Assembly (NCBI GenBank): GCA_016790575.1 | Contig: JAEUOU010000023.1 | Span: 1 to 64,000 of the forward strand | From: Burkholderiaceae bacterium | GTDB taxonomy: Bacteria; Pseudomonadota; Gammaproteobacteria; Burkholderiales; Burkholderiaceae_C | DNA: 64,000 nucleotides | Reading direction: 5' to 3' | Shown here: positions 38,751-46,093 of the stretch, in pieces | Layout of the letters: each line of letters opens with the position of its first letter | How positions within the stretch are numbered: position 1 is the first letter of the stretch | Program-made: the position numbers and the translations under genes | The notes under the pieces: model-generated | The model's database searches: none | What the model was told of the DNA's origin: nothing | The model's input: only the letters and a program-made list of their open reading frames with translations

Positions 38751-39019
38751 TGCCGGATTCACCCCCCCACCGCAGCGTTGCCGACGTGGACGGCTTTGTG
38801 GATCTGCTGCGCGCCGCCTGTGACGAGCCCGCAATGGCGCGCACGCTGCTGGCGCTGCTGGACCAGCCCGCAGACCGTCGCGGCCACGTCATTGAACGGC
38901 TGGCGGCCCACCTGCGCCGGCAGGGCGCACCCGCCCGGCTGGTGGCCGCGATCAGCTGCCTGGCCGACGATGCGGTGGCGCAGCAGGCCCAGGCGGTGAT
39001 CCGGCGCGGCGGCGCCTGA
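38741..39019 (+). CDS. Small helical protein, unknown
   Basis: A 92-residue Ala/Arg-rich protein (VADVDGFVDLLRAACDEPAM, LLALLDQPADRRGHVIERLA) predicted to be mostly helical; no domain recognised. Its ATG is at the distal edge of repeat copy 7, so the repeat may have supplied the translation start, or the true start is lost. No clear ribosome-binding site is seen. It may be conserved in related genomes, since it has no stop in 92 codons and a gene-like codon pattern. Confidence 0.55.
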   Translation: MQNLPDSPPHRSVADVDGFVDLLRAACDEPAMARTLLALLDQPADRRGHVIERLAAHLRRQGAPARLVAAISCLADDAVAQQAQAVIRRGGA

Positions 39020-39040
39020 CCGCGCCCCCGGTGAACGCGC

Positions 39041-39538
39041 TCAGTTGGGGCTGCGCACCAGCCGCATGGCCGCCGGAAGCGTGCGGGTGTTCTCGCCGAC
39101 ATCCGCGTCCTTGAAACCCACGTACATGAAATAGTGCGGACCGGCCGAGCTGGAGGTCCAGAACCGCAGGGCCGGGGTGCCCGGAAAGGCCGTCGCGTCA
39201 ATGGCCGCGACCCCGCTGGTCGGGTCTGCTTCGGCGACCGACGCAATCGCCGACAGCTCTTTCATGGTCGGCAGACGCCAGGCTTTGCCGGAGCGCGCCG
39301 CCTCGTCGGCCGCGCGGGAGACTGCCGACGGATGCGGCACCGTCAACGCTTTGCCGTCACAGCGACCCGCCTTCCAGGTCATGCCCTCGGCGCAGCGGCG
39401 CCAGACCAGACCGGAGCGCGCATCGCGAATCTCGTCGCCGTCCGGCAGTGGCTGAAACCGCCCCTGGGCCGCCGCCCCGCCCGAACCGATGCCCGCCAAC
39501 AGCGCAAACCCAGACAACACCCAAGAACGCCACATCAT
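39041..39538 (-). CDS. DUF1566 domain-containing exported protein
   Basis: A 165-residue protein with a signal peptide (hydrophobic run ending before GAAAQG) and a Lcl/DUF1566 domain: RDARSGLVWRRCAEGMTW, WRLPTMKELSAIASV and RFWTSSSAGPHYFMYVGF. These domains have a C-type-lectin-like look and occur in secreted or surface proteins of unknown role. Two adjacent ATG codons (39538, 39535) are possible starts. It is convergent with the small gene upstream. Confidence 0.85.
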   Translation of the reverse strand: MMWRSWVLSGFALLAGIGSGGAAAQGRFQPLPDGDEIRDARSGLVWRRCAEGMTWKAGRCDGKALTVPHPSAVSRAADEAARSGKAWRLPTMKELSAIASVAEADPTSGVAAIDATAFPGTPALRFWTSSSAGPHYFMYVGFKDADVGENTRTLPAAMRLVRSPN

Positions 39539-39790
39539 CGACAGCCTTTCTGTTTACTTACAGCGCACTATCGTAGGGAGAAAATCCGCGCCCTCCATGC
39601 GCAATCTCACGTAGAGGGTTGCACGTAAGAAATTGGTACGCACGCTCCCGGGCCCCGGCAGCGAGGCCTTTTCCAATTTGACCATCGCCCCGGACCACGA
39701 CAGCACCTGCGGGCGCAAGTAAAGGGGCACGGCGCCCGCGAGACGCCGCATCCGCCTCAGGTCGATTGAGAACGACTGCGGAACGCCGGC
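39539..39790. other. Interval without a recognisable gene
   Basis: Between the DUF1566 gene and the decayed DUF2126 duplicate. A minus-strand frame of 90 codons exists but shows no domain or ribosome-binding site, so I do not call it. From about 39793 onward the sequence resembles the region upstream of the intact DUF2126 gene. Confidence 0.4.
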
Positions 39791-39915
39791 GCGTTTCCGG
39801 CACGCTGGCGCGCAACTTGCATCCAACAGTTCGTCAACATCACGGCGGAAATCGGCGCAGGAAGTTGACGCAACTCATGCAAGGCAGGACTCGACTGGTC
39901 CGGAGTCAAGGGCAT

Positions 39916-40188
39916 GTGGAGGCAGACCACAACTTTGAAGACGCCGTACAGCGCCACGACGCGCAGGTCGCCGAACTCGGCCTGCCGCTGTGGGTGGGTT
40001 CCGAGCCCACCTTCACCGACCGGCTGGCCCAGACGCCGGCCTGGCTGCACGCCGCGCGAGGCGACGACAAAGAGCCCCGCGCCCGCGCCGATCCGGCCCG
40101 CGCGGACACCGCCACCGACATCCGCAGCGGCCGCGTGCAGGTGCCCGAAGCCTACGACGCGCCGGAACTCGCCACGCACGCGGCCTGA
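39916..40188 (+). pseudogene. Internally deleted duplicate of the DUF2126 gene
   Basis: A 90-codon frame starting at GTG matches the N-terminus of the intact gene at 41197 (EDAVQRHDAQVAELGLPLWV against EQAVQRHDAQVAALGLPLWV, then GSEPTFTDRLAQTPAWLHAA in both). After DDKEPRARA it jumps to residues resembling the intact gene's DPSRADTGTD about 130 residues further on, then diverges and stops. The initiating ATG is out of frame. The upstream flank is duplicated too. This is a remnant of a tandem duplication with a large internal deletion. Confidence 0.85.
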
Positions 40189-40221
40189 GCGACTGCTTTG
40201 GGCAAAAAATTGCTATTTCGT

Positions 40222-40270
40222 AAATAGCAAACAATCACCATTCCACGCTGGGCAACAGCCGTTTTTATGG
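40222..40270 (+). repeat. Dispersed repeat, copy 8 (intergenic)
   Basis: AAATAGCAAACAATCACCAT then TCCACGCTGGGCAACAGCCG and TTTTTATGGG, between the pseudogene and higA. Confidence 0.82.
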
Positions 40271-40347
40271 GCCAAGATGAGCAATCTTCGCCGGGCAAGC
40301 CATTCGCCAGCCGCCAGGTGCTGGTTCGGGAACAGAGACTGAGCCGC

Positions 40348-40707
40348 TCACCGGGCGTCGGCCAGAAGGCTCTCGTAGGGAATGTTCAGCGCGTCATGCA
40401 GGTTCTTGACCATGCGCAGGCTCAGGCGCCGCTTGCGATTGAGCACTTCGGACACCCGGCCACTCGGGCCGATGAAGGGCTCGAGGTCCCGCGCCGACAG
40501 GCCCTGTTGCTCCATCCGGAACTTGATGGCCTCCACGGGGTCGGCGGGGCCAAAGTCGTAGTGCTTGTTCTCATAGGCCTCGACGAGGGTCACGAGCACG
40601 TCGCGCTCGTCCGCCTCCGGAGTTTGTTCCTCGGCCTGGAAGATGGACTCCAGCCGGCGGAACACCGCCTTCAGGTCGTCGTCGTTTCGAATCGGCTTAA
40701 TAGTCAT
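40348..40707 (-). CDS. higA: HigA-family antitoxin
   Basis: A 119-residue antitoxin with a C-terminal XRE helix-turn-helix (about 58-110: GLSARDLEPFIGPSGRVSEV, LNRKRRLSLRMVKNLHDAL) and an acidic N-terminal part that should neutralise the toxin. It follows higB and overlaps it by 11 nt; in this toxin-first order HigA usually represses the operon from a palindrome upstream of higB (see 41014-41035). Confidence 0.93.
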   Translation of the reverse strand: MTIKPIRNDDDLKAVFRRLESIFQAEEQTPEADERDVLVTLVEAYENKHYDFGPADPVEAIKFRMEQQGLSARDLEPFIGPSGRVSEVLNRKRRLSLRMVKNLHDALNIPYESLLADAR

Positions 40708-41005
40708 TCACGTTCTCCACATCGATGCGGTCGTATTGGGCATGGGTGCCGACAAACTTCACCCAGGCGATGCCCGCCCGGTATTGCATTTCCACCACCA
40801 GCCGGTACTTGTTGCCGCCGATGTTGAACACCACACGGTTGTTGCCGCAGATGCTGGCGCTGGCGTACTGGTCCTTGACATCCTGGGGAGACCGCCACGT
40901 CGCCTTGATGGCTTCCTCGTACCAACTGTGCAGCGGGCCGCGCGCATCACCGCACCCGGGTTGGTCCCAGAACTTCTTCAGACTGCTCTTCGCGATCACC
41001 CTCAT
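40697..41005 (-). CDS. higB: HigB-family mRNA interferase toxin
   Basis: A 102-residue RelE-like ribosome-dependent mRNase of the HigB type: MRVIAKSSLKKFWD, LHSWYEEAIKATWRSPQDVK, NNRVVFNIGGNKYRLVVEMQ and VKFVGTHAQYDRIDVENV. Family signatures are complete, so the toxin looks functional. The ATG at 41005 opens the conserved N-terminus; an extension upstream would run through the operator palindrome. It is the first gene of the higBA operon. Confidence 0.93.
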   Translation of the reverse strand: MRVIAKSSLKKFWDQPGCGDARGPLHSWYEEAIKATWRSPQDVKDQYASASICGNNRVVFNIGGNKYRLVVEMQYRAGIAWVKFVGTHAQYDRIDVENVNDY

Positions 41006-41013
41006 CGGGTTCA

Positions 41014-41035
41014 GTATCTCCCATTTTGGGAGTAC
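41014..41035. promoter_or_regulatory. Palindrome upstream of higB, candidate HigA operator
   Basis: GTA-T-CTCCCA-TTT-TGGGAG-TAC, 9 bp from the higB start. The 6-bp arms match perfectly, extended by GTA/TAC. Position just before the toxin gene suits repression by the HigA helix-turn-helix. Confidence 0.6.
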
Positions 41036-41196
41036 CGTCAATCGTTTCACAAGACTTGGTCAAACCACTAAGGCCGGGCAGCCCATCGGCACGCTGGCGC
41101 GCAACTTGCATCACGTTGGGGCCCGCAGCCGCCGCTGAAACTTGACTGACATCAAGTGATGCAAGGCTCGGCATTTCCGGAGTCAAGGACGGACGC

Positions 41197-43401
41197 ATGG
41201 AGACGGACGAGGTTTTCGAACAGGCCGTACAGCGCCACGACGCGCAGGTGGCGGCGCTGGGCCTGCCGCTGTGGGTGGGGTCCGAGCCCACCTTCACCGA
41301 CCGGCTGGCCCAGACGCCGGCCTGGCTGCACGCCGCGCTGGGCGACGACAAAGAGCCCCGCGCCCGCGCCCTGGCCGCCACCCTGAGCCGGCTGCTGCCC
41401 GGCGCGCTGCTGTTGCGCAGCGTCGGGCGGCTGTATCCCGGTGAAAAAGCGCCGCGCTGGAACCTGGGCCTGCTGCGGCGGCGCGACGGCGAGCCGCTGT
41501 GGAACGGCCCGCCGGACCCGCTGCTGGCGACCGCACCGCTTGCCGCCGGGCCACCGGACATCGCCGCCTTCGCCCACGCCCTGGCCGACGCCTTCGCCCG
41601 CCAGCCATGGGCCACCGCATGCACCGAAGCGGCCGAGGCCGAAGACGGCGCGGGCGGCGCATCAGCCTGGACAGTCACCACCCGCTGTGACGCTGCCGCG
41701 GAGCCGCTGCGCTTTGCCGTGCGCGCCCACACCGACCCGTCCCGCGCGGATACCGGCACCGACGCCGCCACGCCGGCCAGCATCGCCACCGCCGCCGATG
41801 ACGCCGCCGCCGCAGCCGCCGAAGGAGAGCCCGGCGCGCAAACCCGGCCCGCCGCCGCCCGCCCCGCCTGCGCCGCCATCGACCTGCCCGAGATCACCCG
41901 CGTCGACACGCTGCTCGCCGTCCTGCCCTGCGTCGCACACGCCGCGCGGGCCTGCGGATTGGGCGCGCTGGTGATCGCCGGCGCCACCCCGCCGGTGGAC
42001 GCCACGCTGGAGCTCACCACCGTCACGCCCGACCCGGCCGTCATTGAAATCAACTCGGCCCCCAGCCGCACCTGCGCCGAGTTTTTCTGGCGCAGCCAGC
42101 AGGTCTATGCCGCCGCCGCGGCGCACGGGCTGTCGCCCTACCGGCTGTATTTCAACGGGCAGGTGGCCGACTCCGGCGGCGCCGGCCAGATCACCTTCGG
42201 CGGCCCGACGCCCGAGGCCAGCCCCTTCGTCACCCACCTGCAGCTGCTGCCCCGGCTGGTGCGCTTTTTCAACCGCCACCCGGCTTTGAGCTACCTGTTT
42301 GCGCACGACTTTGTCGGCGGCAGCGGCCAGTCCGTCCGGGCGGACGAGCGCGGCACCGGTGCCTTCGACGATCTGGTGCTGGCCCTGGCGCTGCTGGAGC
42401 GCGAAACGGTCACCGAGCCTGAACTGCTGTGGAAAAGCCTGGCCTCGTTCCTGTGCGACGCGGTGGGCAACAGCCACCGCGCCGAGATCAACATCGAAAA
42501 GCTCTGGAACCCGCACCTGGCAGGCCGTGGCCGCCTGGGCCTGGTCGAATTTCGCGGCCTGCGCATGCAGCACACGCCGCAGCGCGCCACGGCCATCGCC
42601 TGCCTGCTGCGCGCCGTGATCGCCATGCTGGCCACGCGCCCCTACGCGCTGCCGCTGATCGACTGGGGGCGCGAGCTGCACGACCGCTTTGCCTTGCCGT
42701 TCTACCTGCAGGCCGATCTGGACACCGTGCTGGCCGAGCTGGACGCAGCCGGCCTCGGCCTGGAAGCGCCCATCCAGGCCGTGCTGCGCCACGACGCGTT
42801 CCGCTTTCTGGGCCAGGTGGACTTGCCCTTCGGCACGCTGGAGCTGTGGCGCGGCCTGGAGTTCTGGCCGCTGGTGGGCGACGCCGCCAGCCCCGAGCAA
42901 AGCGGCAGCTCCCGCTTCGTCGATGCCAGCACGACGCGCATCGAAATCCGCTGGCGCCCGCCGTCAACCGGCACCGTGGGCACGCCGGATGCCGACCACT
43001 GGCAGGACTGGGCCATCACCGTGGACGGCGTCACCCTGCCGCTGCGCCCCGAGCGCGACAACCGGGGCGATCTCAAGGTCTTCGGCGTTCGCTACGCCAG
43101 CTTTGCCCCCCACTCCGGCCTGCATCCCGTGCTGGGCAGCCAGGCCCCCTTGACGCTGACCTTGGGCCATGCCGACCACGACGTGCAGTACGCCGTCACG
43201 CTGCATGAATGGCGGCCCGATGGCGAGGCCTATCCCGGCTTGCCTGCGGATCTGCTGGAAGCGGGGGAGCGGCGGGCTGGGCGCATGACCGTGGCCGCGA
43301 AGAACCGGCCCATGCAGGCTCCAACTGAAGAATCGGGTACGGAGGCAAGGCCCGCAAGCCCCGGGCTTACGGCCTACAGCCTGGATCGGCGATACCGTTG
43401 A
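41197..43401 (+). CDS. DUF2126 family protein without the transglutaminase domain
   Basis: A 734-residue protein matching the DUF2126 family (COG4196): ALGLPLWVGSEPTFTDRLAQ at the start, EINSAPSRTCAEFFWRSQQV and FVGGSGQSVRADERGTGAFD in the middle, and HRAEINIEKLWNPHLAGRGR further on. Family members usually begin with a roughly 300-residue transglutaminase-like domain; this protein has only the second part, so it is either split from its partner or a free-standing variant. An Ala-rich insert of about 45 residues lies at 175-220. Function is unknown; the family often neighbours alpha-E and peptide-ligase genes, not seen here. Confidence 0.82.
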   Translation: METDEVFEQAVQRHDAQVAALGLPLWVGSEPTFTDRLAQTPAWLHAALGDDKEPRARALAATLSRLLPGALLLRSVGRLYPGEKAPRWNLGLLRRRDGEPLWNGPPDPLLATAPLAAGPPDIAAFAHALADAFARQPWATACTEAAEAEDGAGGASAWTVTTRCDAAAEPLRFAVRAHTDPSRADTGTDAATPASIATAADDAAAAAAEGEPGAQTRPAAARPACAAIDLPEITRVDTLLAVLPCVAHAARACGLGALVIAGATPPVDATLELTTVTPDPAVIEINSAPSRTCAEFFWRSQQVYAAAAAHGLSPYRLYFNGQVADSGGAGQITFGGPTPEASPFVTHLQLLPRLVRFFNRHPALSYLFAHDFVGGSGQSVRADERGTGAFDDLVLALALLERETVTEPELLWKSLASFLCDAVGNSHRAEINIEKLWNPHLAGRGRLGLVEFRGLRMQHTPQRATAIACLLRAVIAMLATRPYALPLIDWGRELHDRFALPFYLQADLDTVLAELDAAGLGLEAPIQAVLRHDAFRFLGQVDLPFGTLELWRGLEFWPLVGDAASPEQSGSSRFVDASTTRIEIRWRPPSTGTVGTPDADHWQDWAITVDGVTLPLRPERDNRGDLKVFGVRYASFAPHSGLHPVLGSQAPLTLTLGHADHDVQYAVTLHEWRPDGEAYPGLPADLLEAGERRAGRMTVAAKNRPMQAPTEESGTEARPASPGLTAYSLDRRYR

Positions 43402-43805
43402 CCGGTGCTTAGGGCTCATGGCGCTGCCTACCGCGTATTCGACCCGTGCTTGGCAAGCATCCATAAGTTTGAATTTGATAGCGGATAGTGACCATTCCAC
43501 GCTGGGAATAGGCTATTTTCGTTCGTATATGGCACACACAAGCCCCTTGCAGACTGTGCGCGAAGCCATCACTGACCGCGAAGAGCAAACGCCGACTAAA
43601 GGATCGGTGCGGTCGTTCCAGATAGGCCGAGCGGCTGCAGCTATCGACCCAGAGCGGCCGGTCATGTAGTCTCTTTCAACCAGGGCAAACGGCGGCGCGT
43701 ACCGACGGGATGGCCAGCAAAGGACCTCTCCCGCGCTACACGCGCGTTGGTCATCCATTCGAGTGCTCCATAATGAAATGAAAACCGGGAGAGAAAAGGG
43801 CACCC
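43402..43805. other. Intergenic interval before the SIR2 operon
   Basis: Holds repeat copy 9 (43470-43528) and about 270 bp of sequence with no convincing gene or RNA structure. The promoter of the SIR2 operon must lie in its right half; no clear -35/-10 pair was identified. Confidence 0.45.
43470..43528 (+). repeat. Dispersed repeat, copy 9 (left flank of the SIR2/Rad50-like operon)
   Basis: GAATTTGATAGCGGATAGTG then ACCATTCCACGCTGGGAATA and GGCTATTTTCGTTCG. It begins with GAATTTGA, the complement of the TCAAATTC that ends copy 11, suggesting short terminal inverted repeats. Confidence 0.85.
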
Positions 43806-45521
43806 ATGGCCGCATTTGACATCAGCGTGCGTGACACGCTCAGATTGCTTGATGGCCCGTTCGAGCCCTTCGCTTCCGGCGTGTCGAATGGGCTCTATGC
43901 ATTTTGGCTTGGGTCTGGGATTTCATTCGGACGCGCTCCGAGCCTGCTCGACCTCGTGGGCAGGGTGATTGAGTACGTGCGTTCTCGCATAGACCCAGCG
44001 GATCCGAACTGCAAGTTCGCTCGCTCGATGCAAGAGATCCTCAACTTGGCAAGCGCTTCACCGGAGGAGCGTGCGCGCTCGAATCTTGGAGAGGTCTTTG
44101 CCAGTTGGCCAGATCAGCATGCCATCGCCGGGCGTTTGGTCAACAACTACGCCAAGCTGCTCGGCCTGCCAGTCGATGGCGAGGCCCTGGACTACCTGTT
44201 GTGGACCGTGATCGATGTCGGCGCGACGTTCGCGGACCCCGCCATGACGCCCGACGTGGAGCACCTCTGTCTGGCTGCCTTGAGTCTGGAGGGCACAGTT
44301 CCTGAAATGCTCTCCGCCAACTGGGACCCGCTGGTTGAAAGGGCTGTGGACACTCTGACAGACGGCAATGCGGCTTTGAGCCCCACGGTCGTTGCACGTC
44401 CTGCCGACCTTCAACTACCCCGCAACAAGACCCGCCTCATCAAGTTCCACGGTTGTGCCGCCAAGGCTCAAGCTGATCCGGACCAGTACCGTCAATGGTT
44501 AGTGGCGTCCAACGATCAGGTTGCCGCCTTCTGCACGCAGGCAAACAACCAAGGGCTGGTCACAGCATTGACGCACATCGTCGGGAGCAAGCGCACGCTG
44601 ATGCTTGGCCTGTCAGCTCAGGACTCCAATATCCAGGGAATCTTCAACAAGGCGGCCAACGAGTTGACGTGGCAGCTAGGCGATCCTCCTCCGAGCTATG
44701 TGTTCTCAGAGCAAGAGCTCGGCATGGACCAGCGATCGCTCCTGAGAAACGTCTACCGCGAGCAAATCACGCCAGCAAACCTGAAGGATGTCTTTGAGGC
44801 GGCGCGCATCCAGGCATACGCAAGGCGGTTGCTCACCGCGCTGCTGCTGGATGTGTGGTCGAGAAAGCTGCAGGCGCTCATTTTTCTCGTACCAGGCCTG
44901 CTTCCGCCAGCGGAGCGTCAATACCTGTGTACCGGCATCTTGTCGCTTCGCAACCACCTAGCAGATGCGGCGGAGCCTGAGCTCGACTTTGTCGATGCGC
45001 TCCTTGATCGGTTCGGCCGCGCCTGCAAGTTGCTGCGCGACGGCCAAATCGAACAACCCAATGTCAGGTTTGAGCCGATCACGAATGACGTCGTGGCGGC
45101 CCTCCCAGGCAATCTTGCCTTGGGTGCCCTCGGGTTACGCGAGGCGGCCGTAGCACTTGGTCTTGTGGGGATGGGCTTAAGCCGCAAACACTGGGTAGTG
45201 GAAGCCGAGTCTCTGGACAGGGAGTCGGGCGTGCTGGCGGTCACCGGAAAAGGTTCAGCAGCGGCCCGCACCAAGGTGTACCTGACAGCCAGCGCGGCAG
45301 GCGCTGCGCTGCTTCGCAGCGAGGGCCACCTGGTGGAGGCAGAGAGCCCCCTCTTGATCCAGTCGCAGAAGCTGGCAGTGCCAATGACCCGATCTCCAAG
45401 AGGGGCATCGGGGCGGACTGGCCTGCCGAAAGCACGCGAAGTAAGCATATCGACGCTGCTGCAAACCTATGCCACCGCTGATGACTTGTATGTAGCCTTC
45501 CGACAGGAGCTTGCACTATGA
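43806..45521 (+). CDS. SIR2-like effector (Lamassu/ABC-3C type, LmuA position)
   Basis: A 571-residue protein with an N-terminal SIR2-like domain (about 25-300): NAD-loop glycines in FWLGSGIS (Gly36-Ser-Gly38), Asn172 and Asp174 in LSANWDPLVERAVD, catalytic His215 in IKFHGCA, and LMLGLSAQDSNI. In defence systems such domains cleave NAD+ and kill the infected cell. The C-terminal 270 residues match nothing I recognise and would carry the regulatory interface. The ATG follows GAGAGAAAAGGG. It overlaps the next gene by 4 nt (ATGA). First gene of a tight three-gene operon. Confidence 0.82.
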   Translation: MAAFDISVRDTLRLLDGPFEPFASGVSNGLYAFWLGSGISFGRAPSLLDLVGRVIEYVRSRIDPADPNCKFARSMQEILNLASASPEERARSNLGEVFASWPDQHAIAGRLVNNYAKLLGLPVDGEALDYLLWTVIDVGATFADPAMTPDVEHLCLAALSLEGTVPEMLSANWDPLVERAVDTLTDGNAALSPTVVARPADLQLPRNKTRLIKFHGCAAKAQADPDQYRQWLVASNDQVAAFCTQANNQGLVTALTHIVGSKRTLMLGLSAQDSNIQGIFNKAANELTWQLGDPPPSYVFSEQELGMDQRSLLRNVYREQITPANLKDVFEAARIQAYARRLLTALLLDVWSRKLQALIFLVPGLLPPAERQYLCTGILSLRNHLADAAEPELDFVDALLDRFGRACKLLRDGQIEQPNVRFEPITNDVVAALPGNLALGALGLREAAVALGLVGMGLSRKHWVVEAESLDRESGVLAVTGKGSAAARTKVYLTASAAGAALLRSEGHLVEAESPLLIQSQKLAVPMTRSPRGASGRTGLPKAREVSISTLLQTYATADDLYVAFRQELAL

Positions 45522-46093
45522 CTGACTCAACGCCAGTGGGCCGGGTGGCGACGGCGCTTGAGGATGCTGGGTACCAGCGAATCGCCAACGGACTCCAGGT
45601 CGGCGAGCTGAAGTTCCAATTTCCAGCCGCGTTCGTAAAGGCGAAGAGTTCTGCAGAACTAATCCTTGTCGCCGACATCGCAAGCGAGAGCGAGATGCAG
45701 CTGACGCGCAAGGTGGACGGCGTGGCTCGCGCGCTGGACATCGCATCTTCCACACGATCGCTTACCTTGGTGGTGACCGGACCGCGTCCCAGTACGGCCG
45801 CTCTGGAATCGATGGGCCGAGTCTGCCGGGTCCTCCCCACCGGCAACATCACTGGGGACGACGGCGACCAAGTTCTCAAAAACTGGCTGGCTGTGCTGTT
45901 GCCTCTGTCATTGCCTCAGCCCGAGTCCGCGGCGGGCAACTCCTTGGCCCGCATCCACGCTGCTGCAAAGAGCATGGACGAGAGCACCAAGAGGCTGATC
46001 GAAGTTGCCTCTCTAGGGGAACGCGCTGTCAGCAAAGAGCTGTATTCGATCATCGACGCCGCCGCAGTCCAAGCCAAGGAGAAGACCAAATGA
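45518..46093 (+). CDS. Middle component of the SIR2/Rad50-like system (LmuC-like)
   Basis: A 191-residue protein: an alpha/beta N-terminal part (LQVGELKFQFPAAFVKAKSS, LILVADIASESEMQLTRKVD, LTLVVTGPRP) followed by a helical C-terminal part (ARIHAAAKSMDESTKRLIEV). No catalytic motif is recognised. In Lamassu and ABC-3C systems a small protein between effector and ATPase acts as a structural or regulatory subunit, and its position here agrees. ATGA overlaps on both sides indicate coupled translation. Sequence similarity to known LmuC proteins was not tested. Confidence 0.6.
   Translation: MTDSTPVGRVATALEDAGYQRIANGLQVGELKFQFPAAFVKAKSSAELILVADIASESEMQLTRKVDGVARALDIASSTRSLTLVVTGPRPSTAALESMGRVCRVLPTGNITGDDGDQVLKNWLAVLLPLSLPQPESAAGNSLARIHAAAKSMDESTKRLIEVASLGERAVSKELYSIIDAAAVQAKEKTK

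Noticed and set aside
39554-39826. A 90-codon minus-strand frame as a gene
   Set aside because: No ribosome-binding site, no domain, and it lies beside a decayed duplicate; it may be chance.
43529-43805. A short gene between repeat copy 9 and the SIR2 gene
   Set aside because: Short frames of up to 100 codons exist on both strands but none has a start signal or recognisable sequence.
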